Below are positions 18,101 through 28,534 of a stretch of 64,000 bases of DNA, one piece after another; the stretch's first letter is position 1; each line of letters opens with the position of its first letter. The notes beneath the pieces were generated by a model, which was given only the letters and a program-made list of their open reading frames with translations, was not told where the DNA came from and ran no database searches. This stretch comes from Myxococcus eversor (GTDB lineage: Bacteria > Myxococcota > Myxococcia > Myxococcales > Myxococcaceae): the NCBI RefSeq assembly GCF_010894455.1, contig NZ_JAAIXY010000023.1:111827-175826 (forward strand), given 5' to 3'. The position numbers and the translations under genes were made by a program.

Positions 18101-19005
18101 TCCAGCTTCTTCGCCCGAGGCGCCGCCGCCGTCAGGGCCTCCGTCGCTTTCGCCTCCCGCGCCTCCGCCTCTCCCTGCGCGACCACCAGCGCCGCCCGCT
18201 CCGCATGCCACGCCGCCGCGCCCTCCGCCTCCCCCAGCCGCGCCTCCACTTCCTCGCGCGCCCGGGCCTCCTCGACGAGCCGCCCCTCCGCCGCGCCGCG
18301 CTCCCCCGCCTCCATCAGCGAAATCGCCGCCAGCCCCTGCTCGCGGCGCGTCAGCTCCTCCTGCTCACCCTTGTTCTTCTCGTGGGCGGCCATGGACAGC
18401 CGGCTGTACACCTCCGTGCCCGTCATCCGCTCCAGCAGCTCCGCGCGCTCGTTCGCATCCGCCTTCAGGAAGGCCGCGAACTCGCCCTGCGCCAGCAACG
18501 CCGAGCGCCGGAACTGGTCGAACGACAGCCCCAGCCGCTCCTGGATGGCCGAGAGCACCTCGCCCTTGGTGCGGCCAAACTGCTGTCCCGTGGCCACCTC
18601 CGTGAGCGTCATCTCCTGCGGCCGGAAGCGCCCCTCCGCGCGACTGCGCGCCCGCCACACGGACCAGCGCGCCCGGTAGCGCTTCCCATCCTTCCCCTGG
18701 AAGTCCACCTCCGCGAAGCCCTCGCCCGCGCCTCGCCGCAGCATCCCGCGCACGTCGTACGCGGACAGCCGCGCCTCCTCCTCCTCGTCCGCGCGCCCTA
18801 CCGGCACACCCCCGCGCCCACCCAGCCTCGGCGTCCGGTCGAACAGCGCCAGACACAGCGCATCCAACAGCGTGCTCTTGCCCGCGCCCGTCGCGCCCGT
18901 AATCGCGAACAGCCCCAGCCTGTCGAGCGGCGGCCTGTCCAGCTCCAGCGCGAAGTTCCCCGCGAAGCTCGTCAGGTTGTTGCCACGAATGCAGAGGACC
19001 TTCAT
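15109..19005 (-). CDS. sbcC: Exonuclease subunit SbcC (Rad50-like ATPase)
   Basis: SMC-like subunit, 1298 aa, of the SbcCD nuclease, which opens hairpins and processes double-strand ends. N-terminal Walker A is GATGAGKSTLLDAL near residue 40. Long Ala/Glu/Arg-rich coiled coils flank a zinc hook CPLCGATEHPY near 615. The C-terminal ABC signature region (SLSGGESFLVSLALALGLA) and Walker B LFIDEGFGTLD complete the ATPase. It is longer than the E. coli protein (about 1050 aa), partly through a low-complexity Ser/Gly/Ala insertion after the hook (16700-16900). The gene overlaps sbcD by 4 bp. Confidence 0.96.
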   Translation of the reverse strand: MKVLCIRGNNLTSFAGNFALELDRPPLDRLGLFAITGATGAGKSTLLDALCLALFDRTPRLGGRGGVPVGRADEEEEARLSAYDVRGMLRRGAGEGFAEVDFQGKDGKRYRARWSVWRARSRAEGRFRPQEMTLTEVATGQQFGRTKGEVLSAIQERLGLSFDQFRRSALLAQGEFAAFLKADANERAELLERMTGTEVYSRLSMAAHEKNKGEQEELTRREQGLAAISLMEAGERGAAEGRLVEEARAREEVEARLGEAEGAAAWHAERAALVVAQGEAEAREAKATEALTAAAPRAKKLEEVRAAESFRGPVTAAEAARRRWEEVDAARRTRGAEVEEAKARTAGLSGALRVAEDGRGEARSALEVAAPALEAAAELDARSATAAREAEEARGRARVSEAEAAKARAALEEVVVREEAARVAGEGARVWLSEKAHWEALAREWPRWQRELERYEAALGEGRTARATVEKLRGDVDLLRDAERLRRQERDSVAEAEARAQAAAAHAETSLGEGTGVERRVQRESLLARQETLRALESARQGLCAGGAEARDAAREAAAAQEESESASGAVRDAGMRRVEREAALKEARRALSVAQATQGHAAQRALLREGEACPLCGATEHPYRHEVPALAGLVAESTARVETLESERNECSREEVDASARQAAARARVTQAESRREGAAARCTEHRDAWARGREQWRRARASGEHGSASPDDGTARVGAVGARDAASPSGEGVSPRSAGARDTVPEAGSAPEAGTWLEAMVADVQAKLSALKSEEEAAEGLARMAREARAALEAQRTRREVATEALRRAEESFTRAESALKEALARMEAADATVRQVLADVSPIFAADAGWEAKLEAAPADFRQKCGKRVSMWKEREDIVQKAKAREDEEQRHRARAQGLLEVSARRAEEDAAQAVLKEQARDEAAGARAALLEGRPTEEVRAELRAKLDTALAAYEKARASAEAARQAEGVALARAEDAARDLARAQEALELAHKELEQRLVARGVSLDAVKALLANDAAWCEAEARALAVLREAQAQARAVHDERRERRTGHEASGPPRLSEEEATAARERLRGDVEVRRRAEAMLRARLEADDSARARHGTEAQAIAERRRAGEVWKALGELIGSHDGKRFKVFAQSLTLDALLLHANAHLQELARRYRLMRVPGHDLDLQVVDGDMGDEVRGVASLSGGESFLVSLALALGLASLSSETTQVETLFIDEGFGTLDPETLEVALATLDALQATGRQVGIISHVSGLAERIGVQVRVVKQGGGRSRLVVEGDLGLPYVAVQQLA

Positions 19006-20246
19006 GACGCGTCCTCCTGAACCTGCGTCAACAGCGTGTGGAACGCCTCCAGCAACACCTCGGAGGGCGGCTCCTCATAGTCCCGCGCATACCGCGCCCG
19101 GAAGACGTCCTCGGGCGTGCGCTCTCGCAGCGACAACCCCGGGCTCACCTCCGCCAGCGCGCCTCCCGTGCCCGTGTACGCGGGCGTCAGCTTCACCAGT
19201 CGCGCCGCGCGTCCCTCCAATGCCTTCTCCACCTTCTGCCGCAGCGACGGCTCCGGACGGGGCAGCGACACGCAGACCTCCAGATACGGCCGCCGCCACT
19301 CCTCCGCGTCCGCCTCCAGCGCCGGCAGCGCCTCCAGCAACGCCAGCACCTCCTCCAGCGTCGCGGCGTCCCGCGCCGGCACGCGCACCATCTCCGCGCG
19401 ACGCGGCACCGGAAGCGACTGCACGCCCTCCAGCACGTCCCCCTTCAAGTCCACCAGCAACACCTGGTGCCGATACCCCGCCTCCGACAACGACAACGGC
19501 AGGGGCGAGCCGCTGTAGCGCACGCCCTCGCGCCCACCCACGCGCTGCGCCTTGTGCAGGTGCCCGAGCGCCGCGTACGCGACGTCGTCCGAGAACAACT
19601 CCACGGGCAGCGCATGCTGGTTGCCGCCAAGAATCTTCCGCTCGCTGAGCACCGACAGCTCCGAGCCCGTCATGTAGCAGTGGCCCATGGCCACCAGCGC
19701 CTGCCCCGGCTGACGACGGTGCCTCGCGGCCTGCAGCACCTCCGAGTACACCGCGCGCACGCCCTCCACCAACCGGTCCCCCGCGTCCTCCGCCACCGGC
19801 GGCAGGTCCGACGGCCGCAGGTAGGGCACCGCCGCCACCCACGCCCCCACGCGCCCCTTCGCGTCGTGCACCGGCACCAGCAGTCGCTCCAGGTTCAGCG
19901 CGCCCCGCTCACGCGGCAGCCCGCCCACCACCTTCACGCCCAGCGCCGCGAACAGCGGGTCTGGCGCATCCAGCCGCGCGGCCGAGTCGTGATTGCCACC
20001 GATGACGACCACGTCCAGCCGGGGCAACCGCCGCCGGGCCTTCGCGACGAACTGGTACCAGGCCGCCTGGGCCTCCGCGCTGGGGTTGGAGGTGTCGAAG
20101 ATGTCGCCGGCCACCAGCAGCGCGTCCACCGCCTGGGCCTCCAGCGTGTCCAGCAGCCACTCCAGGAACGCGCCGTGCTCCGCCTCCCGCGAGACGTCGT
20201 ACAGCGTGTGTCCCAGGTGCCAGTCCGACGTGTGCAGCAAGCGCAT
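19002..20246 (-). CDS. sbcD: Exonuclease subunit SbcD (Mre11-like)
   Basis: Nuclease subunit of 414 aa from ATG 20246, partner of SbcC. The metallophosphoesterase motifs are all present: TSDWHLGH (near residue 6), VAGDIFDTSNPS, GNHDSAARL, and later GHCYMTGSEL and LGHLHKAQ. The start at MRLLHTSDWH is the family's usual N-terminus; the open frame upstream is GC-rich spacer. The C-terminal capping domain is complete. It overlaps sbcC by 4 bp (ATGA), so the two are translated together. Confidence 0.96.
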   Translation of the reverse strand: MRLLHTSDWHLGHTLYDVSREAEHGAFLEWLLDTLEAQAVDALLVAGDIFDTSNPSAEAQAAWYQFVAKARRRLPRLDVVVIGGNHDSAARLDAPDPLFAALGVKVVGGLPRERGALNLERLLVPVHDAKGRVGAWVAAVPYLRPSDLPPVAEDAGDRLVEGVRAVYSEVLQAARHRRQPGQALVAMGHCYMTGSELSVLSERKILGGNQHALPVELFSDDVAYAALGHLHKAQRVGGREGVRYSGSPLPLSLSEAGYRHQVLLVDLKGDVLEGVQSLPVPRRAEMVRVPARDAATLEEVLALLEALPALEADAEEWRRPYLEVCVSLPRPEPSLRQKVEKALEGRAARLVKLTPAYTGTGGALAEVSPGLSLRERTPEDVFRARYARDYEEPPSEVLLEAFHTLLTQVQEDAS

Positions 20247-20470
20247 CCCGCGTTCACCCTCCCTCACCCCACGGCACTCAGGCCGCCCGGCAGCCTCCTC
20301 CGGGGAAGCCGCCTGCTCCAAGCGCCGGGCGCCTGCTCCCTTACACGCTCCCTCTGACATATGGGCAAGCACCTGGAATTTCGCGGCTTTGCACCCCCAC
20401 CCTGCCCCACGCGTCCTGAGGGCCCGGTGAACCCCAGAAGGTGACTGGCCGCGCCCGCCCCCTCGGGGAG

Positions 20471-21118
20471 ATGCTTGCCTCCATGGAATCCGCCCTCTTC
20501 CCCGTGCTCGCGCTCCTGGGCACGGCGCTCTTCGCCGTGCTCGTCCTCGCCCTCGCCGCCAGGGACAAGCGTCGGCAGCGCAAGGCGTGGCTCGTCTTCG
20601 CGACGCGGCGAGGCTGGAGCTTCACCAGCTCCAAGGACTTCATGGAGGTGCAGGGGCTCCACCAGGACCGGCAGCTCTCCCTGCTCACCGAGGTCCGCGG
20701 CCGAGGCCAGGGCACGTACCATGTGATGGTGCTGCGCCTGGACGTGAGCGACCTGGTGCCCCAGGAGCTCCATCTAGAGACCGAGGGACTGGGCAACAAG
20801 TTCCTGAAGCTGTTCGGCGCGCGCGACGAGGAGCTGGGTGACGTGGCGCTGGACTCCGCGCTCGACTTGAAGGGCCTGTCGCCGGAGTCGCACGCCCTGC
20901 TCACCAAGCCCCAGGTGGGCGAACACCTGCTGCGCGCCCATCGTCACTATCAGCGCTTCTCCATCGTCGCCGGACTGCTGGAGGCGGAGCACCGGGGCGT
21001 CCCCCAGTCCACCGAGACGCTGGAGACCCACATCGCTCCGGCGCTCGCCCTGGCCGACACCCTGATTCAGGCGGCCGGGCGAGCACCGGTGCTCAAGGCA
21101 CGCGTCCGTCAGTCCTGA
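20471..21118 (+). CDS. Membrane-anchored hypothetical protein
   Basis: Encodes 215 aa from ATG 20471 (ATG 20483 is equally possible; GTG 20441 less likely). One N-terminal TM helix (FPVLALLGTALFAVLVLAL) is followed by a basic stop-transfer segment (RDKRRQRK) and a cytoplasmic domain with two halves. I recognise no family. The stop overlaps the stop of the convergent sugar-dehydrogenase gene by 10 bp. Confidence 0.75.
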   Translation: MLASMESALFPVLALLGTALFAVLVLALAARDKRRQRKAWLVFATRRGWSFTSSKDFMEVQGLHQDRQLSLLTEVRGRGQGTYHVMVLRLDVSDLVPQELHLETEGLGNKFLKLFGARDEELGDVALDSALDLKGLSPESHALLTKPQVGEHLLRAHRHYQRFSIVAGLLEAEHRGVPQSTETLETHIAPALALADTLIQAAGRAPVLKARVRQS

Positions 21119-23874
21119 CGACGACGGCGGCGCGACATCGCCAGCGCGGCCAGGGCCACCCACGCGAGCGGGCCCACCGGCGCCGCGCCGCAGCCGCAGC
21201 CGTCATCCTCCCCAGGCGACTGGAGGATGGGACCGGCGTCGGGCCGCGCACCCGCGTCGGGCTGTGCACCCGCGTCTGGCTCCGAGCCTGCGTCCGGCTC
21301 CGAGCCCGCATCCGGAGGCCCCTGCGGCACCAGCGTGCAGTCGCCATCACCGACGCACACCTTCACCTCGACCTCGTTCCGGTTCCCCGCGGTGTCCACC
21401 ACCGCGAACTTCACCAGATGGCCACCGGGTGCCAGGTCCGTCGTGTCCCAGCGGTTGTGCTCGCCGCCGAAGTGGAAGTGGTTGTCCGTGCGCTCGTCGA
21501 CGTAGCGCTGCTCTCCGTCGACGAAGAACTCCGCGCGCGTGCAGCCGGAGTCGTCGATGCAGTCGCCGTAGAACTCCGCGGACGCACCCGACACGCGCTC
21601 CTCCGCCGTGGGCCGCGTGAGGACCGCGACCGGTGCCTCGTCCGCCTTCACGGTGATGGAGAAGGTCTGCGTCGCGGCCGGGGACACGGTGTTGACCACG
21701 CGCACCACCACTTCCACCGTCATGGCCGTGGTGGGCGTCCAGGAGATGAGGCCCGTGGCCGCGTCGATGGACATGCCCGGCGGCGAGGTGGTGAGCGAGT
21801 ACGTGGGCGCCGGCCGGCCCTGCGCTTCCACGTCGTAGCGGTACGGGTTGCCCACCACCGCGGTGGTCAGGGCCGTGGAGGTGATGACGGGCGCCAGGTC
21901 CTGCTGGTCCGCCTCGGTCACCGTGACAGCGCGCGAATCCAGGCCCGTCGCGGACACGGTGAAGGTGGCGACACCGTCCGCGTTGTCCGCGTCCGAGGCG
22001 GCGCTCAGCGTGACGGTCTGCGGCGTGTTCCAGTTGGCCGGAGTGAAGGTGAGCGAGGCACCGGACTGCACGGAGAGGTCCGTGTCGCCCGCGGTACGCG
22101 CCACCGTGACTGTCACGTTGCTCGCCGGCGCGCGGTTGAGTGACACGTCGAACGTCGCCGTCTCACCCTCGGTGACGCGCACGTTGCTCGACGAGAGCAC
22201 GAGCTGCGCGGAGTTGTCCTCGATGGTGGTCGCGAGCACCGACTCGGAGGTCAGCCCGCTCGACGCCACGGTGAAGGTGGCCGTGTCCACGACCGCGTCC
22301 GCATCCTCCAGCGCCTCAATCGTCACGACGCGGGGAACGCTCCAGTCCTGCGGCGTGAAGGTGAACGTGGAGACACCGGACAGGCGCAGGTCGGTGCTGC
22401 CGCCCGCCGCCCGGAAGGCGTCCACGACGACCGGAGCCGAGGGAGCCTCCGCCAGCCGCACGGTGAAGGTGGCCCGGCCCCCCTCCACGACGCGAGGATA
22501 GAGCCCGGACACCACCAGGCGCTGTCCGGGGGCGGTGGGCACGATGCGGCGCAGGCGTCCGTTGGAGACGCCGATGGTGTACAGCGCCCCGTCCGGTCCC
22601 ACCGTCGCGTCGACATACGAGCTGAAGCTCGTCCCCCACAGGTCCACCTTCGCCACGGTGTTGTCCTCCGCCAGCGTGACGCGCATGAAGTTGGCGGAGT
22701 TGTAGTCGCCGAAGAAGTAGTTGCCGCGGTACTCGGCCGGGAAGAGCGTGGAGTCGTAGAAGACGCCACCGTTCATGCAGCCCCCCAGCTCCTGCGTCTT
22801 CGCGGTGCCACCGCCACTGCTGACATCGGGCAGGCCCGTCTGCGTCAGGGTGAAGGTCGTCGCGCTGGGGGTGCTGGCGACATAGAAGTCTCCGTTGAAG
22901 GACGCGTCCGCGACACCTTCGATGGTGAGCTTCTCGCCCTTGCGGAAGCCGTGGGTGCCCGTGGTGGTGAAGGTGGCGACGCCGCCCGCGCGCACGGCTC
23001 CCGTCCCGGTGAGGGTGCGCGTGTCCAGGTTGTTGGTGCGGTACTTGATGACGGGGGTGATGTAGTCGTTTCCGGCCGGCTGGTTGTTCTCGTAGTCGTT
23101 GTAGCCGGCGTGGTTGCGCCGGTTCACGACGAAGGTCTGCTCGTAGCCGGTGCCCACCACGTTGACCCAGAGCAGGCCGGTGCTCGGCTGGAAGGTCAGG
23201 GTGAACGGGTTGCGGAAGCCGCGCGCCCAGACGTACTCGTTGTTCGGCCCCACGCCGTCGTTGAACGGGTTGTCGTTGGCGGGCGTGCCGTTGCGGTTGG
23301 CCCGGTTCACCTTCGCCGCCATCGACGTGAGGTCCGCATCCACGCCGGTGCCGTTCCCCAGGTCACCAATGGAGAAGTACAGCTTGCCGTCCGGCCCGAA
23401 GCCGATACCGCCGCCATCGTGGTTCTCTCCGCGCGTGGGCAGCCCGGAGACAATCACCGTGCGCGCCGTGCCCGTGCCGTTGGAGTCCGTGTAGCGGACA
23501 ATCTGCTGCTGCGTGGCGGAGACGGTGACGAAGACGTAGACGTAGCGGTTGACGATGTAGTTCGGGTCGAACGCGATGCCGATGACGCCGCACTCGCTGT
23601 TGGTGTGGACGGCCGGCTCTGTCGCGAACAGGCTCGTCACCAGCGTGGTGCCGCCCGGCGTCGTCGTCTGCGGCAGGCCGTTCGCCGTCGAGACCACCCG
23701 GATGGCCCCCGACTTGATGGTGATGAACAAGCGCCCGGAACCATCGGGGGCCCACGCCATGCTCGTGGCCTGGTTCAGGTCATTCGACTGAAAGAGCGTC
23801 TCGGTGAAGCCCGTCGGTACAGCGGCCCAGGCGGGCGCGGCCAGCAACAGCAGCAGAGTCAAGAGTTGGCGCAT
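21109..23874 (-). CDS. Secreted sugar/sorbosone-dehydrogenase-like protein with Calx-beta-like repeats and MYXO-CTERM tail
   Basis: Encodes 921 aa from ATG 23874, which begins a clear signal peptide (LLTLLLLLAAPAWAA). Residues about 20-450 form a glucose/sorbosone dehydrogenase-type beta-propeller (GRLFITIKSG, GGGIGFGPDGKLYFSIGD, YVWARGFRNPFTL). Two Calx-beta-like repeats follow (VVEGGRATFTV, VTEGETATFDV), then an Ig/cadherin-like domain and a PDAG-rich spacer. The C-terminus is the MYXO-CTERM pattern: GCGCG, a hydrophobic helix, then RRRRRQD. Such proteins are thought to be cleaved by myxosortase and displayed on the cell surface. PQQ-dependent oxidation is known for the family; the substrate here is unknown. 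Confidence 0.9.
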   Translation of the reverse strand: MRQLLTLLLLLAAPAWAAVPTGFTETLFQSNDLNQATSMAWAPDGSGRLFITIKSGAIRVVSTANGLPQTTTPGGTTLVTSLFATEPAVHTNSECGVIGIAFDPNYIVNRYVYVFVTVSATQQQIVRYTDSNGTGTARTVIVSGLPTRGENHDGGGIGFGPDGKLYFSIGDLGNGTGVDADLTSMAAKVNRANRNGTPANDNPFNDGVGPNNEYVWARGFRNPFTLTFQPSTGLLWVNVVGTGYEQTFVVNRRNHAGYNDYENNQPAGNDYITPVIKYRTNNLDTRTLTGTGAVRAGGVATFTTTGTHGFRKGEKLTIEGVADASFNGDFYVASTPSATTFTLTQTGLPDVSSGGGTAKTQELGGCMNGGVFYDSTLFPAEYRGNYFFGDYNSANFMRVTLAEDNTVAKVDLWGTSFSSYVDATVGPDGALYTIGVSNGRLRRIVPTAPGQRLVVSGLYPRVVEGGRATFTVRLAEAPSAPVVVDAFRAAGGSTDLRLSGVSTFTFTPQDWSVPRVVTIEALEDADAVVDTATFTVASSGLTSESVLATTIEDNSAQLVLSSSNVRVTEGETATFDVSLNRAPASNVTVTVARTAGDTDLSVQSGASLTFTPANWNTPQTVTLSAASDADNADGVATFTVSATGLDSRAVTVTEADQQDLAPVITSTALTTAVVGNPYRYDVEAQGRPAPTYSLTTSPPGMSIDAATGLISWTPTTAMTVEVVVRVVNTVSPAATQTFSITVKADEAPVAVLTRPTAEERVSGASAEFYGDCIDDSGCTRAEFFVDGEQRYVDERTDNHFHFGGEHNRWDTTDLAPGGHLVKFAVVDTAGNRNEVEVKVCVGDGDCTLVPQGPPDAGSEPDAGSEPDAGAQPDAGARPDAGPILQSPGEDDGCGCGAAPVGPLAWVALAALAMSRRRRRQD
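21228..21314 (-). repeat. Short tandem repeats encoding (PDAGxx)n spacer
   Basis: Five imperfect 18-bp units encode PDAGSE/PDAGAQ/PDAGAR just before the MYXO-CTERM anchor of the sugar-dehydrogenase-like protein. Likely a flexible spacer. Confidence 0.7.
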
Positions 23875-24001
23875 GGCCCGGAAGATACAGCACGGAGCAC
23901 GGGCGCCCCGTCCTTCAGTTGGCCGCGCCGCGCGAGCTCGCACCCTCACTAGTTTCTTCCAGCGAGGCCGTGGCCTTCGCCCCCCGGTGGCGTCGCGCCA
24001 C

Positions 24002-25885
24002 CTACCAGTCGGCGCGAGTGACGCGGTACATGACGGCGGAGCTGAGGGGGCAATCGAAGAGATGCTCGAAGGCCTGCCCCCGCGCGCGCAGCAGGCGCTC
24101 CGCGGGGCTCCCCCGACGCACGCTCACCCAGCGCGGCCGGAGGGCGCGGAGCTTGTCGAGGTACATGCCGTCATCGCCCTCGTGGTTGACGTACTCGACG
24201 CGGTTGCGCAGGTCCTCCGTCCAGTACTCGCCCAGGAAGGACGTCGCGCTGTCGTAGGCGACCACGTCACCGGGGCGCAGCTCCTGCTCGCGCAGGCGCA
24301 TCGCGTCCAGCGGCCACAGCCAGCCAATCTGCAGACGAATCCTGTCTTCGTCCCGCACGTCCGGCGAGGCGCGCGGGCCCACCGTCGGCAGCACGCGATA
24401 GCCCACCGAGGCCTTCGCGAAGGACGCCACGCAGAGGAACGCCGCGAGGGCGGACAGCGGCGCCTGGAGATAGCGCGTGCCCACCTGCCGGTGCAGCACG
24501 GCGAATGCGACCAGCCCCGCGGCGGGAAGCGCCAGCGTGAAGCGCCCCCACCACGCGGCGGGCACCAGCACCGCCAGGCCCGCGAGCAGCGACAGCGACA
24601 ACCTGAACCAGCGCTCGCGACTGAAGAGGGCGGAGGCGCTCACCCACAGCAGCGCGGGCAGGAGCAGATACGGAAAGAGCCAGCCAAAAGCGCGCTCGCG
24701 CACGTCGGGCCAGTACATCCCCTCTCTCGCGCTCCAGTTGTCCACCATGCGCTCGAACGCTCCGGGCGCGCCGAAGAAGGCGGGCGGGCCGGCGATTTCA
24801 TCCGCGCCGATGGTGCCCACGAGCTCCCGGCCCAGCACCCGCATCCGCGCGGGCCAGAACGGATTGCCGGTGCGCGCCGCGTTCTCCACGTACGTGGGCG
24901 CGCCCAGCCAGAGCAGCAGCGACACCGCGAGCCCCGCCTGCCCCAGCGTCCGCCACCGCGCGCCCTTCGCGCGCCACAGCACGAGCCCCCCGCGCACGAG
25001 CAGCAGCGGCGACAGCAGCGCGAGGTGGAACAGGCCCGTCACCTTGGTGCCCGCGTACAGGCCCAGCGCCAGCAGCGTCAGCGTGCGCGCGACGGGGCTC
25101 CAGTCCTTCTCGGTGAGGAAATAGAAGGCGGTGATGAACAGCGCGCCCGCCACCACGTCCGCGTGCGAGGTGTGGAGCTGGAGGAACACCGCCGGCAGGG
25201 CGAGCCACATCGCGCCCAGCGACGCGGCCAGCGCGGGGCTCGCGCTCGCACGGCGACAGAGCGCGGCCACCGCGAGCGCTCCCAACAGGCCGAAGGGAAC
25301 CTGCGACAGGTCATCCAGGCGCGTGTGCCGGGGCAGCAGCACGTTCCAGACGGAGAGCAGCTCGGTGAGCTCGGGGTAGCCGTTGACGTACCAGACGGAG
25401 GTGTCCACCCAGGCGATGCTGCCCGTCTGCACCGCGTAGTTCGTCTTGGGGACGTGGTACCAGACGACGTCCCAGGCCCAGTTGGGGAAGGACCAGGCGA
25501 TGACACTGGAGAGCATGAGCGCGCACGCCGCGGGCAACAGCGCCCAGGCGGCCAGCTCCTGGCGCCGATGGATGTCTCGCAGGAGCCGCACGGGAGCGCC
25601 TACGTCCGCGCGCAGCCGGGCGAGCAGTTGCGCGACGCCGACGCGCGACACAGCCACCGCGAGCATGGCGCCGTGGAGCACGAGCCCCGCGACAGCGAGC
25701 TGCACGCGGCCCAACTGCCCCAGCAGGCCCAGTCCCTGGACACAGGTGAGGATGCTCGCGGCACCGAAGAGGAGCGCGGCCATCCAGCGCTCCAGCGTGG
25801 AGCGCTCACGCAAAAGCGCGGCGGACAGCGCCCAGGCGGCGACCACCGCCAGCCACGTCTCCAAGGTCCAGAGCAGCCAGCCCAT
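24002..25885 (-). CDS. Polytopic membrane glycosyltransferase-like protein (GT39/ArnT-like)
   Basis: Encodes 627 aa with about 12 hydrophobic helices over the first 500 residues and a soluble C-terminal region. The first large loop after TM helices holds acidic and aromatic residues (PNWAWDVVWYHVPK, then SVWYVNGYPELTELL), the layout of GT-C enzymes that use polyprenyl-linked sugars. The family assignment rests on topology and this loop. The gene starts 9 bp after the acyltransferase stop, implying an envelope-lipid or glycan operon. Confidence 0.72.
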   Translation of the reverse strand: MGWLLWTLETWLAVVAAWALSAALLRERSTLERWMAALLFGAASILTCVQGLGLLGQLGRVQLAVAGLVLHGAMLAVAVSRVGVAQLLARLRADVGAPVRLLRDIHRRQELAAWALLPAACALMLSSVIAWSFPNWAWDVVWYHVPKTNYAVQTGSIAWVDTSVWYVNGYPELTELLSVWNVLLPRHTRLDDLSQVPFGLLGALAVAALCRRASASPALAASLGAMWLALPAVFLQLHTSHADVVAGALFITAFYFLTEKDWSPVARTLTLLALGLYAGTKVTGLFHLALLSPLLLVRGGLVLWRAKGARWRTLGQAGLAVSLLLWLGAPTYVENAARTGNPFWPARMRVLGRELVGTIGADEIAGPPAFFGAPGAFERMVDNWSAREGMYWPDVRERAFGWLFPYLLLPALLWVSASALFSRERWFRLSLSLLAGLAVLVPAAWWGRFTLALPAAGLVAFAVLHRQVGTRYLQAPLSALAAFLCVASFAKASVGYRVLPTVGPRASPDVRDEDRIRLQIGWLWPLDAMRLREQELRPGDVVAYDSATSFLGEYWTEDLRNRVEYVNHEGDDGMYLDKLRALRPRWVSVRRGSPAERLLRARGQAFEHLFDCPLSSAVMYRVTRADW

Positions 25886-25894
25886 GCGCGTGAC

Positions 25895-26620
25895 TCAGCG
25901 GCCCACGGCGAGGGTGCGCTCGTACAGCGTGCGCACCCGCTCCGCCAGCTCTCCCGCGTCCTGTCCCAGCGACTCCGGTGGCAGGGCCGGAAGCACGCGC
26001 ACGCGCATGGACGCCCGCGCGTTCATCCACGGGCCGTCTCCGTCGAGCAGTTGCGTCGTGCCCTCCACGACGATGGGCACCACCGGCACATGCTCCTCCA
26101 GCGCGAGCTGGAAGGCGCCACGCTTGAAGGGCAGCCGCTGGCCACCGGTGGCATAGGTGCCCTCCGGGAAGATGAGGACAGGCATGCCCCGGCGCAGCCA
26201 CTTGCGGCACGGGTCCAGCAGTTGGTGCAGGGCGCTGGACGAGCCCCGGACGATGGGCACGTAGGCCAGCAGCGTCATCATCCAGCCCACCAGCGGCAGG
26301 TTGAACAGCGACGCCTTCGCCACGAACTTGTACGGGTGGTTCAGCCCCATGACGGCGAGGATGTCCATGGCGGACTGGTGGTTGACCACGATGACGCACG
26401 GGCCTTTGGGCAGGTGCTCCTTGCCCTCGAAGCGCGTGCGCCAGCCCGGGGACAGGTGCAGCCACAGCCAATGGCACCAGCCACACACCAGCCAGTGCAA
26501 CATCCGGCGGTCCCGGTCGAAGGGACAGGTGACCAGCAGCAGCAGCGCGCCCAGCGTGAAGAGCACGGGCGCGGTGAGCAGGAAGACGACCCAGAACCAG
26601 ACGGTGACGAGGTACTTCAT
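25895..26620 (-). CDS. 1-acyl-sn-glycerol-3-phosphate acyltransferase (PlsC family)
   Basis: Encodes 241 aa from ATG 26620 (GTG 26665 would add 15 residues; neither has a good Shine-Dalgarno). An N-terminal TM region is followed by the acyltransferase blocks: NHQSAMD (HX4D, catalytic), FVAKASLFNLPLVG, FPEGTYATGG (EGT motif) and VPVVPIVVEG. It should transfer an acyl chain to lysophosphatidic acid in phospholipid synthesis at the inner membrane. It is first in a two-gene operon with the GT39-like gene. Confidence 0.92.
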   Translation of the reverse strand: MKYLVTVWFWVVFLLTAPVLFTLGALLLLVTCPFDRDRRMLHWLVCGWCHWLWLHLSPGWRTRFEGKEHLPKGPCVIVVNHQSAMDILAVMGLNHPYKFVAKASLFNLPLVGWMMTLLAYVPIVRGSSSALHQLLDPCRKWLRRGMPVLIFPEGTYATGGQRLPFKRGAFQLALEEHVPVVPIVVEGTTQLLDGDGPWMNARASMRVRVLPALPPESLGQDAGELAERVRTLYERTLAVGR

Positions 26621-26992
26621 CGAGGAGGGCCGGAAGGCTCGAGGCGATAGGTCATCATCGGACACCGGACATAGCGTGCCGGGAGGGGGCGATACAGCCA
26701 CCACCGCCCGGGCACGCGCGAGACGCCTGCCCGGAGGGCGGGCGTCTCAGGGCAACAGGATACCCCGAATCGCCTCCTTCGAGGCATCGAAGCAAGCCTC
26801 CCAGGCCACCACGGATGGAAGGCCGATGACCCGTGCGACCTCCGAGGCCCGCCGTTAGAGCAGGCCCCCGGGGCGCGCTTTCGGACGCTCCAGACGTCAC
26901 GCGCACATCACTGCACGCACTCTGGCTTGCCGCGAGGCGACTGGAGCGGCGTAAGGTGCCCCCCCACGAAGTCACTCCGAGGAGGCAACGGA
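26621..26992. other. 372-bp divergent intergenic region (plsC-like / zwf)
   Basis: No gene seen. It holds a strong hairpin at 26720-26748 and, at its right end, the AGGAGG Shine-Dalgarno of zwf. Promoters for both divergent operons must lie here, but no consensus boxes are clear. Confidence 0.5.
26720..26748. repeat. Strong hairpin between divergent genes
   Basis: GAGACGCC-T-GCCC-gga-GGGC-G-GGCGTCTC forms a 13-bp stem including one G-U pair, with a 3-nt loop. No T-tract follows on either strand, so a terminator is doubtful; a structured leader of the acyltransferase mRNA is possible. Confidence 0.5.

Positions 26993-28530
<1,538 letters not shown>

Positions 28531-28534
<4 letters not shown>

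Noticed and set aside
23804..26650. 948-codon plus-strand open frame across two minus-strand genes
   Set aside because: It spans the GT39-like and acyltransferase genes antisense; composition is Gln/His/Arg-rich and without motifs.
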